A DNA stretch of 64,000 nucleotides from Saccharicrinis fermentans DSM 9555 = JCM 21142 (GTDB taxonomy: Bacteria; Bacteroidota; Bacteroidia; Bacteroidales; Marinilabiliaceae): contig NZ_KI912107.1 of the NCBI RefSeq assembly GCF_000517085.1, positions 4,461,980-4,525,979 of the forward strand. Direction: 5' to 3'. This document shows positions 16,762 to 25,161 of this stretch, piece by piece. The notes under the pieces are model-generated. The model searched no databases. It was not told the origin of the DNA and saw only the letters and a program-made list of their open reading frames with translations. The number at the start of each line of letters is the position of its first letter. Within the stretch, counting starts at the first letter, position 1. A program made the translations under genes and the position numbers.

Positions 16762-19434
16762 ATGAACAGAATTACATTAACTATTGTATTGTTATTGAGT
16801 GTGTTAACCTCGTTGTCGCAAAGCAAAGTAACAATTGTGGGGATGGTCATTGATAAGCAACAGCGACTTCCTTTACCCGGGGCTGCTGTTGTGCTAACAA
16901 TGGCCAACGATACTTCTTTTTTGAATGGAACTATCTCTGGTGCAGATGGCACATTTTCTCTTGATGTGGAAAATCAAAAATATTTCATGACTGTTTCTTT
17001 TTTGGGATATAATGAGCTAAGAGATACCATCACCGTTCATAATAGAGGTATTGATATGGGTATGATTGAGTTAAGTGAGCAAAAATCTTTACTCAAGGAG
17101 GTAAAGGTGTTGGGAAGGATGACTACAACGCTTCAGAAGGGTGATACAACCTCTTATAATCCGGATGCTTTTAAGGTGAATATGGATGCTACTACCAATG
17201 ATTTGTTGTTAAAGATGCCTGGTTTTTACTCAGTAGATGGTAAACTGATGGCTATGGGGGATACCATCAGGGAAGTGTTGGTTGATGGTAAGGATTTTTT
17301 TGAAGATGATTTAGCGAGTGCGTTGGAATTAATACCTCCTAAAATTATTCGTAATATTGAGGTGTACCCCTATCAAAGTAAGGAGGCTAAACATGGTGGT
17401 TTTGAGGAAAATGAAGATGGAAAAACAATAAATATAGTGACCAATCTTGATTCCAAGGCCTTTGTGAAAAGTGAGCTTGCTCTAGGATTGGGTAAGGAGG
17501 ATAGGTATTCTGCCAAGGGGTATTATAGTAGGTTTATGCAAAGTAACCGAATAAATGCTTATGCCGATCGGAATAATGTGCAGGTACCATTGCGTATTAA
17601 CAGGGGAAATTCTCAACTTTCTATATCAGGTAATGACTCGGAAAATAATAGTTTGGGTGCTAATTTTGGTCTAAGCGGTAAAATGGTTTTGAATGCCAAT
17701 TATGCTTTACGTGATACAAAATCAGATATGTATAGTAGTAGTAATCGTGAATATGTGGCTGGAGCTCTACTAGGTCAAACATCTCAACAGGATAATAATT
17801 CTAATAAAGAATCCAATAGTCAACAGTTTGGATTAAGGATAGGAAGTAAGAAAAATAAAAAAAATGACTATGATATTCATTTGAAGTTTGGTAAGAGCTC
17901 ATCTAATAATGAAAGTGCATTAGCGTCAGATACGCGAATGTTGGAGGAGATAATTAACACCAGCTCTAATTACCAGTTGTCGGATAATGATATGGTTAAC
18001 GTTAATAGTGAGTTGCGTTATACACGTAAACTTAATGATAAAGGTAGTTCTGTATCGTTGCAGTTTGAATATGCTTACCGAAATAATGAAGGAAATAGAA
18101 AACAGGTTTCAGAAACACGTAATGAGGACGGGGATATTAGTCAGCTCATTGATCAACTATCTGACATACAAAGTAGCCAAACAGATATAAAAGCAGGTAT
18201 TTCGTTTAGTGAAAAATTAGGTGAATATGGAAGGTTATCTCTAGGCTATAAATACCGTAATTATGCGCAACAATCAGAGAAGAAAACGTTGGATTACGAT
18301 GCGGATCATGAAGATTATTCATCATTGGATTCATTGACTTCTAATACCTTCGATAATTTTTCGGATGTGCATTATGTAAAGATGGGTTATAGGTTTGATA
18401 AAGGGAAGTTGAAAACATATGCAGGTATTAAATTTAAAAACACTCAGATGAAGAGCGAAGAGGTATTCCCTGATTTACAAAAATTTAAAGAGTCGTTCGT
18501 TTCTGTGGAACCCAATACAAAGTTATCCTACACCACAAAGTCTAAACGTAATTATGTATTCAATTATGGTTTTAAACAGCGCATTCCATCCTTGGGTAGT
18601 TTACAAGATATTGTAAATAATACTAACCCATTGAGTATTTCAACGGGTAATCCAAACCTGAAGTTATCTTCCAGTCATAAGTTTACATTTTCAATGTCGC
18701 AGCCTGATATGAAAAAGTCATCGTTTTTTACCTTGCAGCTTAAGGGGGATATAACCAATCATATGGTAGCCCAGGACAGGGTGGTGGCTCAGAATGATAC
18801 GCTGATTTTAGGGGCTTATTTTTTGCCGGCAGGAGGACAGTTTATGCGACCAGTTAACTTGAATGGGAAATACTATTTGGGAATAAATGGTGTTTACAGT
18901 ATGCCTCTTAAAAAGCTAAAATCTAAACTTAATACCAGATCAGAGTTATCTTTTAACCGTACGCCCTATATTTTAAATGGCTTAAAAAATAAAGCCGATA
19001 GAATACGAGTATCGCAAAATTTTACTGTAGCATCTAATATCAATGAAAAAATTGATTTTACCTTTCATTCGCAAAGTAGTTATTCAATGATTGATAATAA
19101 GCTTAATACAGGTAATCAATTGGGTACTTTTTCGCAGCGTACTGGCATTAATCTATATTATAATTTTTATAAAAAATTCATCTTTAAGTCTAATACGAGT
19201 CAATATTTTACCGGCGGGTATGGTAGTTTAAAGCGTTCCAACAGGTGGTTTGTTAACTTAGGGCTCAGTAAAAAATTATTTGCTGATAATCAGGGCGAAA
19301 TTAGTTTTTCATTGTATGATTTAGCAAATAATCAAAGTGATCAGAGCCGCCAGGTAAGTGACCTTTATATCTCAGAATCTTTTCGTCCTACCATAAATAG
19401 ATTTTATATGTTGAGTTTTTCCTATAGTCTATAA
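16762..19434 (+). CDS. TonB-dependent receptor-like outer-membrane beta-barrel protein
   Basis: 890 residues: signal peptide (1-19), a carboxypeptidase-regulatory-like domain (about 24-105), a plug-like region (TTNDLLLKMPGFYSVDGKL, VLVDGKDFFEDD, IIRNIEVYPY) and a long OMP_b-brl_3-type barrel ending FYMLSFSYSL. The plug has the usual short form of this Bacteroidota family. The substrate cannot be read from the sequence; no SusD partner or transporter is adjacent, so it may be a structural or peptide-linked barrel rather than a glycan importer. Confidence 0.8.
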   Translation: MNRITLTIVLLLSVLTSLSQSKVTIVGMVIDKQQRLPLPGAAVVLTMANDTSFLNGTISGADGTFSLDVENQKYFMTVSFLGYNELRDTITVHNRGIDMGMIELSEQKSLLKEVKVLGRMTTTLQKGDTTSYNPDAFKVNMDATTNDLLLKMPGFYSVDGKLMAMGDTIREVLVDGKDFFEDDLASALELIPPKIIRNIEVYPYQSKEAKHGGFEENEDGKTINIVTNLDSKAFVKSELALGLGKEDRYSAKGYYSRFMQSNRINAYADRNNVQVPLRINRGNSQLSISGNDSENNSLGANFGLSGKMVLNANYALRDTKSDMYSSSNREYVAGALLGQTSQQDNNSNKESNSQQFGLRIGSKKNKKNDYDIHLKFGKSSSNNESALASDTRMLEEIINTSSNYQLSDNDMVNVNSELRYTRKLNDKGSSVSLQFEYAYRNNEGNRKQVSETRNEDGDISQLIDQLSDIQSSQTDIKAGISFSEKLGEYGRLSLGYKYRNYAQQSEKKTLDYDADHEDYSSLDSLTSNTFDNFSDVHYVKMGYRFDKGKLKTYAGIKFKNTQMKSEEVFPDLQKFKESFVSVEPNTKLSYTTKSKRNYVFNYGFKQRIPSLGSLQDIVNNTNPLSISTGNPNLKLSSSHKFTFSMSQPDMKKSSFFTLQLKGDITNHMVAQDRVVAQNDTLILGAYFLPAGGQFMRPVNLNGKYYLGINGVYSMPLKKLKSKLNTRSELSFNRTPYILNGLKNKADRIRVSQNFTVASNINEKIDFTFHSQSSYSMIDNKLNTGNQLGTFSQRTGINLYYNFYKKFIFKSNTSQYFTGGYGSLKRSNRWFVNLGLSKKLFADNQGEISFSLYDLANNQSDQSRQVSDLYISESFRPTINRFYMLSFSYSL

Positions 19435-19502
19435 GAGGGTTGTTAAATCTTAAAAAAATCTAATTCTTAGGTGTTGCGGTAAAATAAGCCTTCCTTTGTT
19501 TT

Positions 19503-20264
19503 ATGATTGAATCTGTTATAAACCCTTTAAATACCGATTGGACTACTTGGGTAATAACTGCCTTCTGTGCATTGGTTGCAGGTATGAGTAAGAGTGGATT
19601 GAAGGGCTTTGCCATGATTAACATTCCTCTTTTAGCCAATTTGTACGGGGGCATGGCTTCGGTAGGTATTCTTTTACCATTTCTTATTTTTGGAGATATT
19701 TTTGCATTGGTTTATTATCGAAGAAGTGCAGAATGGAAATATATAAAAATACTTTTTCCTTGGGCATTAGCCGGAGTGTTGATAGCGACTTTTTTTGGGC
19801 GATATATCAATGATGAGCAATTTAGAATCAGTATTGGAATTGCCATAATAATATGTTTGGCACTCATTGTTTATAAGGATATATATGGGGGCAAACAAGT
19901 ATTATCTGATAAAAAATGGTTTTCTTCTTCCTTAGGTCTTTCTGGTGGTTTTGCTACGATGATAGGAAATGCAGCTGGTCCTATATTTAATCTTTACTTG
20001 ATGAGCATGCGGTTACCTAAAAATGTGTTTATCGGTACTGGTGCTATCTTTTATTTGATACTCAATTTGTTAAAGTTTCCCATCCAAATGTTTTATTGGG
20101 ACTCCATATCTCTTAAGTCATTGCAGCTAAATTTTGTATTACTTCCTGTTCTTTTGACCGGTGCATTTATTGGTAAGCGTATAGTTAAATATATACCAGA
20201 AAAAGCCTATCGTTATTTTGTGATAGGCGTGATATCTGTTTCGGCTATTATGTTGTTTTTCTAA
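19503..20264 (+). CDS. TauE/SafE family membrane permease
   Basis: 253 residues with about eight helices. Duplicated glycine-rich motifs (VAGMSKSGLKGFAMINIP; GGFATMIGNAAGPIFNLYLM) mark the TauE/SafE (DUF81) family, which exports sulfite or sulfonates, though substrates vary widely. Preceded by only 68 bases after the barrel protein and convergent with the exonuclease gene. No sulfur genes adjoin, so the substrate is unknown. Confidence 0.85.
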   Translation: MIESVINPLNTDWTTWVITAFCALVAGMSKSGLKGFAMINIPLLANLYGGMASVGILLPFLIFGDIFALVYYRRSAEWKYIKILFPWALAGVLIATFFGRYINDEQFRISIGIAIIICLALIVYKDIYGGKQVLSDKKWFSSSLGLSGGFATMIGNAAGPIFNLYLMSMRLPKNVFIGTGAIFYLILNLLKFPIQMFYWDSISLKSLQLNFVLLPVLLTGAFIGKRIVKYIPEKAYRYFVIGVISVSAIMLFF

Positions 20265-20269
20265 CAAAC

Positions 20270-20289
20270 TAACTTATTGGTATAAGTTA
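20270..20289. terminator. Small inverted repeat between convergent genes
   Basis: Perfect 8-bp stem TAACTTAT / ATAAGTTA with loop TGGT at the convergence of the permease and exonuclease genes. Low GC and no long T-run, so only a possible terminator. Confidence 0.35.
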
Positions 20290-21009
20290 TATTACGCGTT
20301 CAAAATAGTCTTGTTCTATCAGTGGTTTACCCATAAAACGTAGTAAAAGCTGGGCGGTAGCCAATACATCTTTTTCGCAATATATAGCTATTCGGTCCAG
20401 GTCATTTTCCCGGTAGTAAACATCGGCCACTTGGCTTCCGTCGATATCATCCTTGGGGGAAGGGATTCCAAAGATAGTAGTTAGTAAGTTAAGGGAGGTA
20501 TAATGTTTATAGTCACCAAATTTCCATAAGTCGAGTGTATCAATAAATTTTATTTCCCACGGTTTTTTGCCGGCTATATTTAAAGCCTGGGGTAGTTTGA
20601 TTCCGTTGATAAGCATTCTTCGGGCAATATAGGGAAAGTCAAATTCTTTGGCGTTATGGCCACATAGATTTCGGTCGGGACTTTTACTCATGAAATGATC
20701 CAGCATATCAGCAAATTCCATCAGTAATTTTTTTTCATCATCATTGGCAAAGCTCTTCACTTTAAAGTGCATTTCGCCTTTCACATAATGGATTACGCCA
20801 GCCGAGATGCACACTATTTTTCCGAACTCTGCATATATACCGGCTCTCTGATATACATCAGCAGGTGTTTGGTCATCTTTTAAAAAGAAAGCCGCTTTTT
20901 TGTCCCAAAGTTTTTGTATGTTTTCCTCCACTTCATTGTAAACCGGATGTTGAGGAACTGTTTCGATATCGATGAAAAGAATATTTTCGGGTTGTAATCT
21001 ATCTAACAT
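20287..21009 (-). CDS. DEDDy-type 3'-5' exonuclease, PolB-exo-like
   Basis: 240 residues. Exo I FIDIETVP (about 12-19), Exo II LCGHNAKEFDFPYIARR and Exo III YCEKDVLATAQLL are all intact, giving the four acidic residues and tyrosine of the DEDDy RNase-H-like fold. It matches the free-standing PolB-like 3'-5' exonuclease family; no polymerase domain is present. The six-base gap to the upstream uridine kinase gene suggests an operon. Substrate likely single-stranded nucleic acid ends. Confidence 0.85.
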   Translation of the reverse strand: MLDRLQPENILFIDIETVPQHPVYNEVEENIQKLWDKKAAFFLKDDQTPADVYQRAGIYAEFGKIVCISAGVIHYVKGEMHFKVKSFANDDEKKLLMEFADMLDHFMSKSPDRNLCGHNAKEFDFPYIARRMLINGIKLPQALNIAGKKPWEIKFIDTLDLWKFGDYKHYTSLNLLTTIFGIPSPKDDIDGSQVADVYYRENDLDRIAIYCEKDVLATAQLLLRFMGKPLIEQDYFERVI

Positions 21010-21015
21010 GATAAT

Positions 21016-21627
21016 TTAGCTATTTAGATTTTGTTCTATATATTGTTTTAGTAGGTTGATGGCTACCTTATTGTTTCCTCCTTGCGGAACGATTAGGTTA
21101 GCATAGCGCTTGGTGGGTTCAATAAATTGTAAATGGCTTGGTTTCACCGTTTCTTTATATCTGTCTAATACTTGAGATACGTCTCTTCCACGTTCTATAA
21201 TATCTCTGGAGATTACTCTTGAAAGGCGGTCATTAGCATCAGCATCTACAAAAATTCTCAGATCCATGAGTTCTCGCAGTTCTTTGTGTCCGAGTATTAA
21301 AATTCCTTCTATAATTACCACCTGGGTTGGATGGATAGAGATGGTTTTTTCACCTCTGGTACATGTTAAGTATGAATAGGTGGGTAGTTCAATGGTTTTG
21401 CCTTGTTTTAAACGCTTGAGGTGTTCAACCAGTAATTCGAATTCCAGACTATCTGGATGGTCGAAGTTTATTTTCTGGCGTTCTTCCAATGGTATATCCG
21501 CATTGTCTCGATAATAGGAATCTTGTGGAAGTACGGTTACTTCCCCTTGTGGTAGTTGTTCAATTATTCTTCTGACTACCGTTGTTTTTCCCGAGCCTGT
21601 TCCTCCCGCAATTTCAATTATTAGCAT
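21016..21627 (-). CDS. udk: Uridine kinase
   Basis: 203 residues. P-loop GGTGSGKTTV (about 8-17), LPQDSYYRD, the INFDHPDSL substrate motif and IIEGILIL are typical of bacterial Udk. It phosphorylates uridine and cytidine with ATP or GTP for pyrimidine salvage. Upstream of the exonuclease in the same direction; divergent from the Dabb gene. Confidence 0.93.
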   Translation of the reverse strand: MLIIEIAGGTGSGKTTVVRRIIEQLPQGEVTVLPQDSYYRDNADIPLEERQKINFDHPDSLEFELLVEHLKRLKQGKTIELPTYSYLTCTRGEKTISIHPTQVVIIEGILILGHKELRELMDLRIFVDADANDRLSRVISRDIIERGRDVSQVLDRYKETVKPSHLQFIEPTKRYANLIVPQGGNNKVAINLLKQYIEQNLNS

Positions 21628-21667
21628 GCTTTTTTCTTTATCACTGATACAAAATATTTGTTTATCC

Positions 21668-21675
21668 TATCTTTG
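21668..21675 (+). promoter_or_regulatory. Putative -7 box for the Dabb gene
   Basis: TATCTTTG, 43 bases before the start at 21719. Confidence 0.4.
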
Positions 21676-21718
21676 TAAAGATAATTACAACAAAAATAAT
21701 CTTTAAAATAGAATTTCG

Positions 21719-22018
21719 ATGATAAGACACACTGTTTTATTTAAGTTGCAGGATTTTGATACTGAGGAAGCAAAATTGAATAAGTTGAACGAGCTTAAAT
21801 CTGCTTTAGAGTCCTTACCTGCCAAAATTGATGTGGTGAAAGGTTTAGTAGTGGGTTTAAATGTAAATCCAGCAGAGAAGTTTGACCTGGCTTTGGTGGT
21901 TGATGTGGACTCTTTAGAGGCATTGGCTCTGTATAATACGCATCCTGATCATGTGGCCGTAGGTAAGTTATTGCGACCTGTTTTAGAGTCACGATCATGC
22001 GTCGACTACGAGATATAA
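21719..22018 (+). CDS. Dabb (stress-responsive alpha/beta-barrel) protein
   Basis: 99 residues: MIRHTVLFKLQ, then FDLALVVDVDSLEALALYNTHPDHVAV, read in parts, matches the Dabb fold, a small dimeric ferredoxin-like barrel. Some relatives are cyclases or decarboxylases; most have no known activity. Single domain, no signal peptide. It lies 63 bases before the patatin gene and might be co-transcribed with it. Confidence 0.85.
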   Translation: MIRHTVLFKLQDFDTEEAKLNKLNELKSALESLPAKIDVVKGLVVGLNVNPAEKFDLALVVDVDSLEALALYNTHPDHVAVGKLLRPVLESRSCVDYEI

Positions 22019-22081
22019 ACACCAGTACTTTAAAATATAGAGCAAAGCAAATGGACTAGCTAAGTCTTTTCTTAATATAAT

Positions 22082-22930
22082 ATGAATAATAAAACAGCCT
22101 TAGTATTAGAGGGGGGAGGATTTCGTGGTTTGTATACCGCAGGAATTCTTCACCGTTTCTCTGAAAATAATTTAGAATTTCCTTTTATCATTGCCGTTTC
22201 GATGGGAGCCAGTAATGCTACTAATTATCTGGCCAAACAAACCCAAAGAAACCTTGATGTTCCTTATACTTTTGTGAATGATAAGCGGTATATGAGTTAT
22301 GCACGCTTATTAACTGGAGGTGCTTTGTTTGGGATAGATTTTATTTTTGTGGATATACCAAAGAAATTGATTCCATTCGATTTTAAGACTTTTACGGAGT
22401 CTAAGCAAAAGCTTATTTATGTAACGACTGATTGTTGTCTGGGAAAACCTTATTATGTGCTTAATACCAGTATGAATGAATCATTTAAAGCATTGGAAGC
22501 TTCTACAAGTTTACCTTTTGTTTCTAAGATGGTTCCTTTACACAATCGTTTGTTGTTGGATGGAGGAATTACAGATCCTATTCCGGTGGAAAAAGCAATG
22601 GAGGAAGGCTATGAAAAATTGGTGGTAATCTTAACTCAGCCAAAGGAATTTCGCAAAAAGGCCATTAAAGCTAAACGGCTTACACATATGATATATAAGA
22701 AGTATCCGCAATTAGCGGAGGCTATACTCAAACGTCACATAAAGTATAATAAGCAATTAGATCTTGTGGAACAGCTGGAAGCCGAGGGTAAGGCTTTTGT
22801 GTTTAGACCCAATTTTACTCTTCCAGTGAGTAGAACAGAACAGAAAAAGGAAAAGTTGAAAGAAACTTTTGATATTGGATGCAGGCAAGGGGATGTTTTG
22901 ATGAATAAATTGTTGTCTTTTTTAGATTGA
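22082..22930 (+). CDS. Patatin-like phospholipase
   Basis: 282 residues. Oxyanion-hole motif EGGGFRGLYTAG (about 10-21), nucleophile region AVSMGAS (serine about 42) and catalytic aspartate motif DGGITDP give the Ser-Asp dyad of patatins. The nucleophile elbow is A-x-S-x-G rather than the common G-x-S-x-G. It resembles the YjjU-like bacterial group. No signal peptide, so presumably a cytoplasmic or membrane-associated lipid acyl hydrolase. Confidence 0.85.
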   Translation: MNNKTALVLEGGGFRGLYTAGILHRFSENNLEFPFIIAVSMGASNATNYLAKQTQRNLDVPYTFVNDKRYMSYARLLTGGALFGIDFIFVDIPKKLIPFDFKTFTESKQKLIYVTTDCCLGKPYYVLNTSMNESFKALEASTSLPFVSKMVPLHNRLLLDGGITDPIPVEKAMEEGYEKLVVILTQPKEFRKKAIKAKRLTHMIYKKYPQLAEAILKRHIKYNKQLDLVEQLEAEGKAFVFRPNFTLPVSRTEQKKEKLKETFDIGCRQGDVLMNKLLSFLD

Positions 22931-22945
22931 CTTTGCTGCGTGAGC

Positions 22946-23833
22946 TTATTTTAAATAGGGATTTTTCGCCAACTCAATGAATTTGTAACCTTGTTTTTTC
23001 ATGCTTGTTTTTACTTGTGATGTTGGTGTAGTTTTAAAAATAATGCAGGTCTTTAATTGATAGGGTACGATACCTAGTTGGCATAGTAAATTCTTAAATT
23101 TTATTTTTGACTTTACTTTATTTAAAATTTTTTGCTTGCTGGTGGACAGAGAAAGATCTAAAGAAGTACTGTAGTAGTCGTTGATTCCTTTAAAGGCAAT
23201 GCATGGAAGGTTGATTCCCATAGCTACTTTTTCAAGTTCTCGTTCTGATACTTTATATACATAATTACCCACCTCCTCAAATGAAAACCGATTTTTCCAT
23301 ACTTTGTTGATCATGGTAGGTGAAATTTTGTCTAGTATGTTTTTGATAAATATCATTAATGGCATCTGAATGCCTATATCTTCTGGTTCAATAAGTATCA
23401 CAGCCTTGGATGAAACACGTATCATTTCGTATAAAGCCATGTAAGGGCGGGGAAAGTGATGATATGCCTCCTTGCAAAATACATAGTCAAAAGAGCAGTC
23501 ATCGAAACTTAAATGTTCTGCATTTTCTTTGCTGAATTCTTTTACATATCCTTTTTCGTGGGCTTTTGTTAGAATCACATCAGAAATATCTGAGGCTACC
23601 ACAGCAAGTGATTGGTCTTGTAGCCAATTGGCATCTGTACCTACACCGTCACCAACCGTTAGCCACCTGTCCTTCTTATCCTGAATAAAAGGACTAAGCG
23701 TATTGTACATCCTCTCATGTCGCCAAAAGTCAATGCTTTCTTTATTCTCCAAACGACGGAAAACTTTTTGGCTGCTCTTGTAGTGTTGTTCGTGAGCTGC
23801 ATAGCTCTGTGCTTTGAAATCCTGGTTTACCAT
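22946..23833 (-). CDS. Class I SAM-dependent methyltransferase
   Basis: 295 residues. SAM site WLTVGDGVGTDANWL (about 57-71), acidic ASDISDVI after strand 2, and FDYVFCKEAYHHFPRPYMALYEM with the motif-IV position typical of Methyltransf_11. The C-terminal third is basic and not typical of the core fold. Convergent with the patatin gene. A well-spaced TTTG/TATATTTG promoter precedes it. Substrate unknown. Confidence 0.8.
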   Translation of the reverse strand: MVNQDFKAQSYAAHEQHYKSSQKVFRRLENKESIDFWRHERMYNTLSPFIQDKKDRWLTVGDGVGTDANWLQDQSLAVVASDISDVILTKAHEKGYVKEFSKENAEHLSFDDCSFDYVFCKEAYHHFPRPYMALYEMIRVSSKAVILIEPEDIGIQMPLMIFIKNILDKISPTMINKVWKNRFSFEEVGNYVYKVSERELEKVAMGINLPCIAFKGINDYYSTSLDLSLSTSKQKILNKVKSKIKFKNLLCQLGIVPYQLKTCIIFKTTPTSQVKTSMKKQGYKFIELAKNPYLK

Positions 23834-23852
23834 CCTTTATTTTTCTTGAGTT

Positions 23853-23884
23853 CAAATATATGTAATCGCATAAAGAGCACCAAA
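23853..23884 (-). promoter_or_regulatory. Promoter of the methyltransferase gene
   Basis: On the minus strand TTTG (23884-23881), a 20-base spacer, then TATATTTG (23860-23853), close to the Bacteroidota consensus. The start codon is 20 bases beyond. Confidence 0.6.
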
Positions 23885-23943
23885 CAGAAATAACAACGCA
23901 GGCCTGCATTTATGGTAAGTATATTAAAACGCATCTAAATATG

Positions 23944-23985
23944 TAAATATTGTCGATATGTTAAGGTTGTTAGGCGACATATTTA
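23944..23985 (+). promoter_or_regulatory. Inverted repeat, possible ArsR operator
   Basis: TAAATATTGTCG (23944-23955) and CGACATATTTA (23975-23985) are complementary apart from one extra T. The right arm abuts the -7 box TATATTTG (23986-23993) of the arsR-type gene, where a repressor would block transcription. Confidence 0.4.
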
Positions 23986-23993
23986 TATATTTG
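23986..23993 (+). promoter_or_regulatory. Putative -7 box for the arsR-type gene
   Basis: TATATTTG, 43 bases before ATG 24037; a TTG at 23967-23969 is slightly close (16 bases) for a -33 box. Confidence 0.45.
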
Positions 23994-24036
23994 TATTTGT
24001 AATTGTTTGCTGATTATACTTATAAGAGTACCAGCT

Positions 24037-24360
24037 ATGAAAGAATATGCTAAAGAAATGAAGATACAGGATTTGGATACGGCGCAGCTGGAGCGAGCCG
24101 CCAGTATGCTCAAGGCTATTGCGCATCCAATGCGGATTGCTATTTTGAGTCATTTAGAAGAAGGAACCCGACTCACGGTGACAGAGATACATAAACTACT
24201 GAATATTGAACAGTCTACCACCTCACACCATTTGGGGATATTGAAGGATAAAGGAGTGCTGGTGTCGCAGAGAGAAGGTAAAAATACCTACTATTCTTTA
24301 AAACATGAAAGCTTACAGAATATTGTTAACTGTGTAAGTAAATGTACGGTTAATTTATAG
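24037..24360 (+). CDS. ArsR-family winged-helix repressor
   Basis: 107 residues from ATG 24037; a TTG start at 24007 would add a poorly fitting leader. The winged helix includes KAIAHPMRIAILSHL, the recognition helix region STTSHHLGILKDKG and the wing QREGKNTYYSL. The classical ELCVCDL metal site is absent. Two cysteines close together at the C-terminus (NCVSKC) could sense a metal, thiol or redox state; this is inference. An inverted repeat overlaps its promoter, consistent with autoregulation. Confidence 0.85.
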   Translation: MKEYAKEMKIQDLDTAQLERAASMLKAIAHPMRIAILSHLEEGTRLTVTEIHKLLNIEQSTTSHHLGILKDKGVLVSQREGKNTYYSLKHESLQNIVNCVSKCTVNL

Positions 24361-24629
24361 CTGTACTGTACATTGAGAGGATTGTAAGATTTTAAAAGGG
24401 AGAAACGGCAAAGGTATTTATCACCTATTTGTTTGGGCAAGTCTATGCCAATGAAAGGCTTGGCTTGCCCAAGTTAAGTTAAAATTATGATGACTCTGAT
24501 GGAGTTATCAGTAAAATGAATCGATTAAAAATTACATTTAAGAGGATAATTTTAATGAACATTCCTTTGGAATTTTTAAAGAATAAGATGATACATAGGT
24601 GGGTATCTGGTATTTAATAATTAGGATGA
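24361..24629. other. Structured intergenic region between arsR-type gene and queD
   Basis: Two hairpins: TTGGGCAAG / CTTGCCCAA (24433-24472; 9 bp, with GCC/GGC stacked inside) and TGATGACTC / GAGTTATCA (24488-24510; 9 bp with one G-T). Neither has a clear T-run. No preQ1 riboswitch signature was found before queD. Confidence 0.5.
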
Positions 24630-25082
24630 ATGGGGAGAAAAATTAGATTGACCAAAGAGTTCAGATTTGAGATGGCACATGCATTGTGGAAGTATGATGG
24701 ATTGTGCAAGCATTTTCATGGGCATTCGTACATTTTAAGGGTTACTGTGATGGGTGAACCTATTGAGGATAAAAAAAGTCCTAAATATGGCATGGTAATG
24801 GATTTTGGATTGCTCAAACAAATTGTGCATGAGGAGGTGGTTGATAGAATGGATCATGCTTTGGTGCTGAATAACGATTCGGAGCACCAAGCTTTGTTGT
24901 CTTTGCCTGAAATGGGTGAAAGGGTGATATTGACCCAATACCAACCTACCTGCGAAAATATGCTTCTGGAAATGGCCGAACGCATTAAACCACGCTTGCC
25001 CAAAGGTGTATTGTTGCATAGTTTGCGTCTAAATGAGACAGCAAATTCCTTTGCTGAGTGGTATGCTGAAGATAATAAATAG
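24630..25082 (+). CDS. queD: 6-carboxy-5,6,7,8-tetrahydropterin synthase
   Basis: 150 residues. Zinc histidines are visible in FEMAHALW and KHFHGHSY, with the active-site Cys in GLCKHFHGH and the C-terminal motif LRLNETANSFAEW including the conserved glutamate. It converts dihydroneopterin triphosphate to 6-carboxytetrahydropterin in queuosine/7-deazaguanine synthesis. No other que genes are adjacent. A pyruvoyl-tetrahydropterin synthase role is less likely. Confidence 0.88.
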   Translation: MGRKIRLTKEFRFEMAHALWKYDGLCKHFHGHSYILRVTVMGEPIEDKKSPKYGMVMDFGLLKQIVHEEVVDRMDHALVLNNDSEHQALLSLPEMGERVILTQYQPTCENMLLEMAERIKPRLPKGVLLHSLRLNETANSFAEWYAEDNK

Positions 25083-25136
25083 TTTTTAAACGTCCAATAG
25101 GTTCTTGAATTATAGGTTTATACAGTTAAAATTTTA

Positions 25137-25144
25137 TATATTTG
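25137..25144 (+). promoter_or_regulatory. Putative -7 box for the hybrid kinase gene
   Basis: TATATTTG, 17 bases before ATG 25162, giving a very short 5' leader. Confidence 0.45.
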
Positions 25145-25161
25145 AGAAAACCTAAATTGTG

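Noticed and set aside
24361-24629. preQ1 riboswitch before queD
   Set aside because: No preQ1-I loop motif or A-rich tail with the needed pairing could be found.
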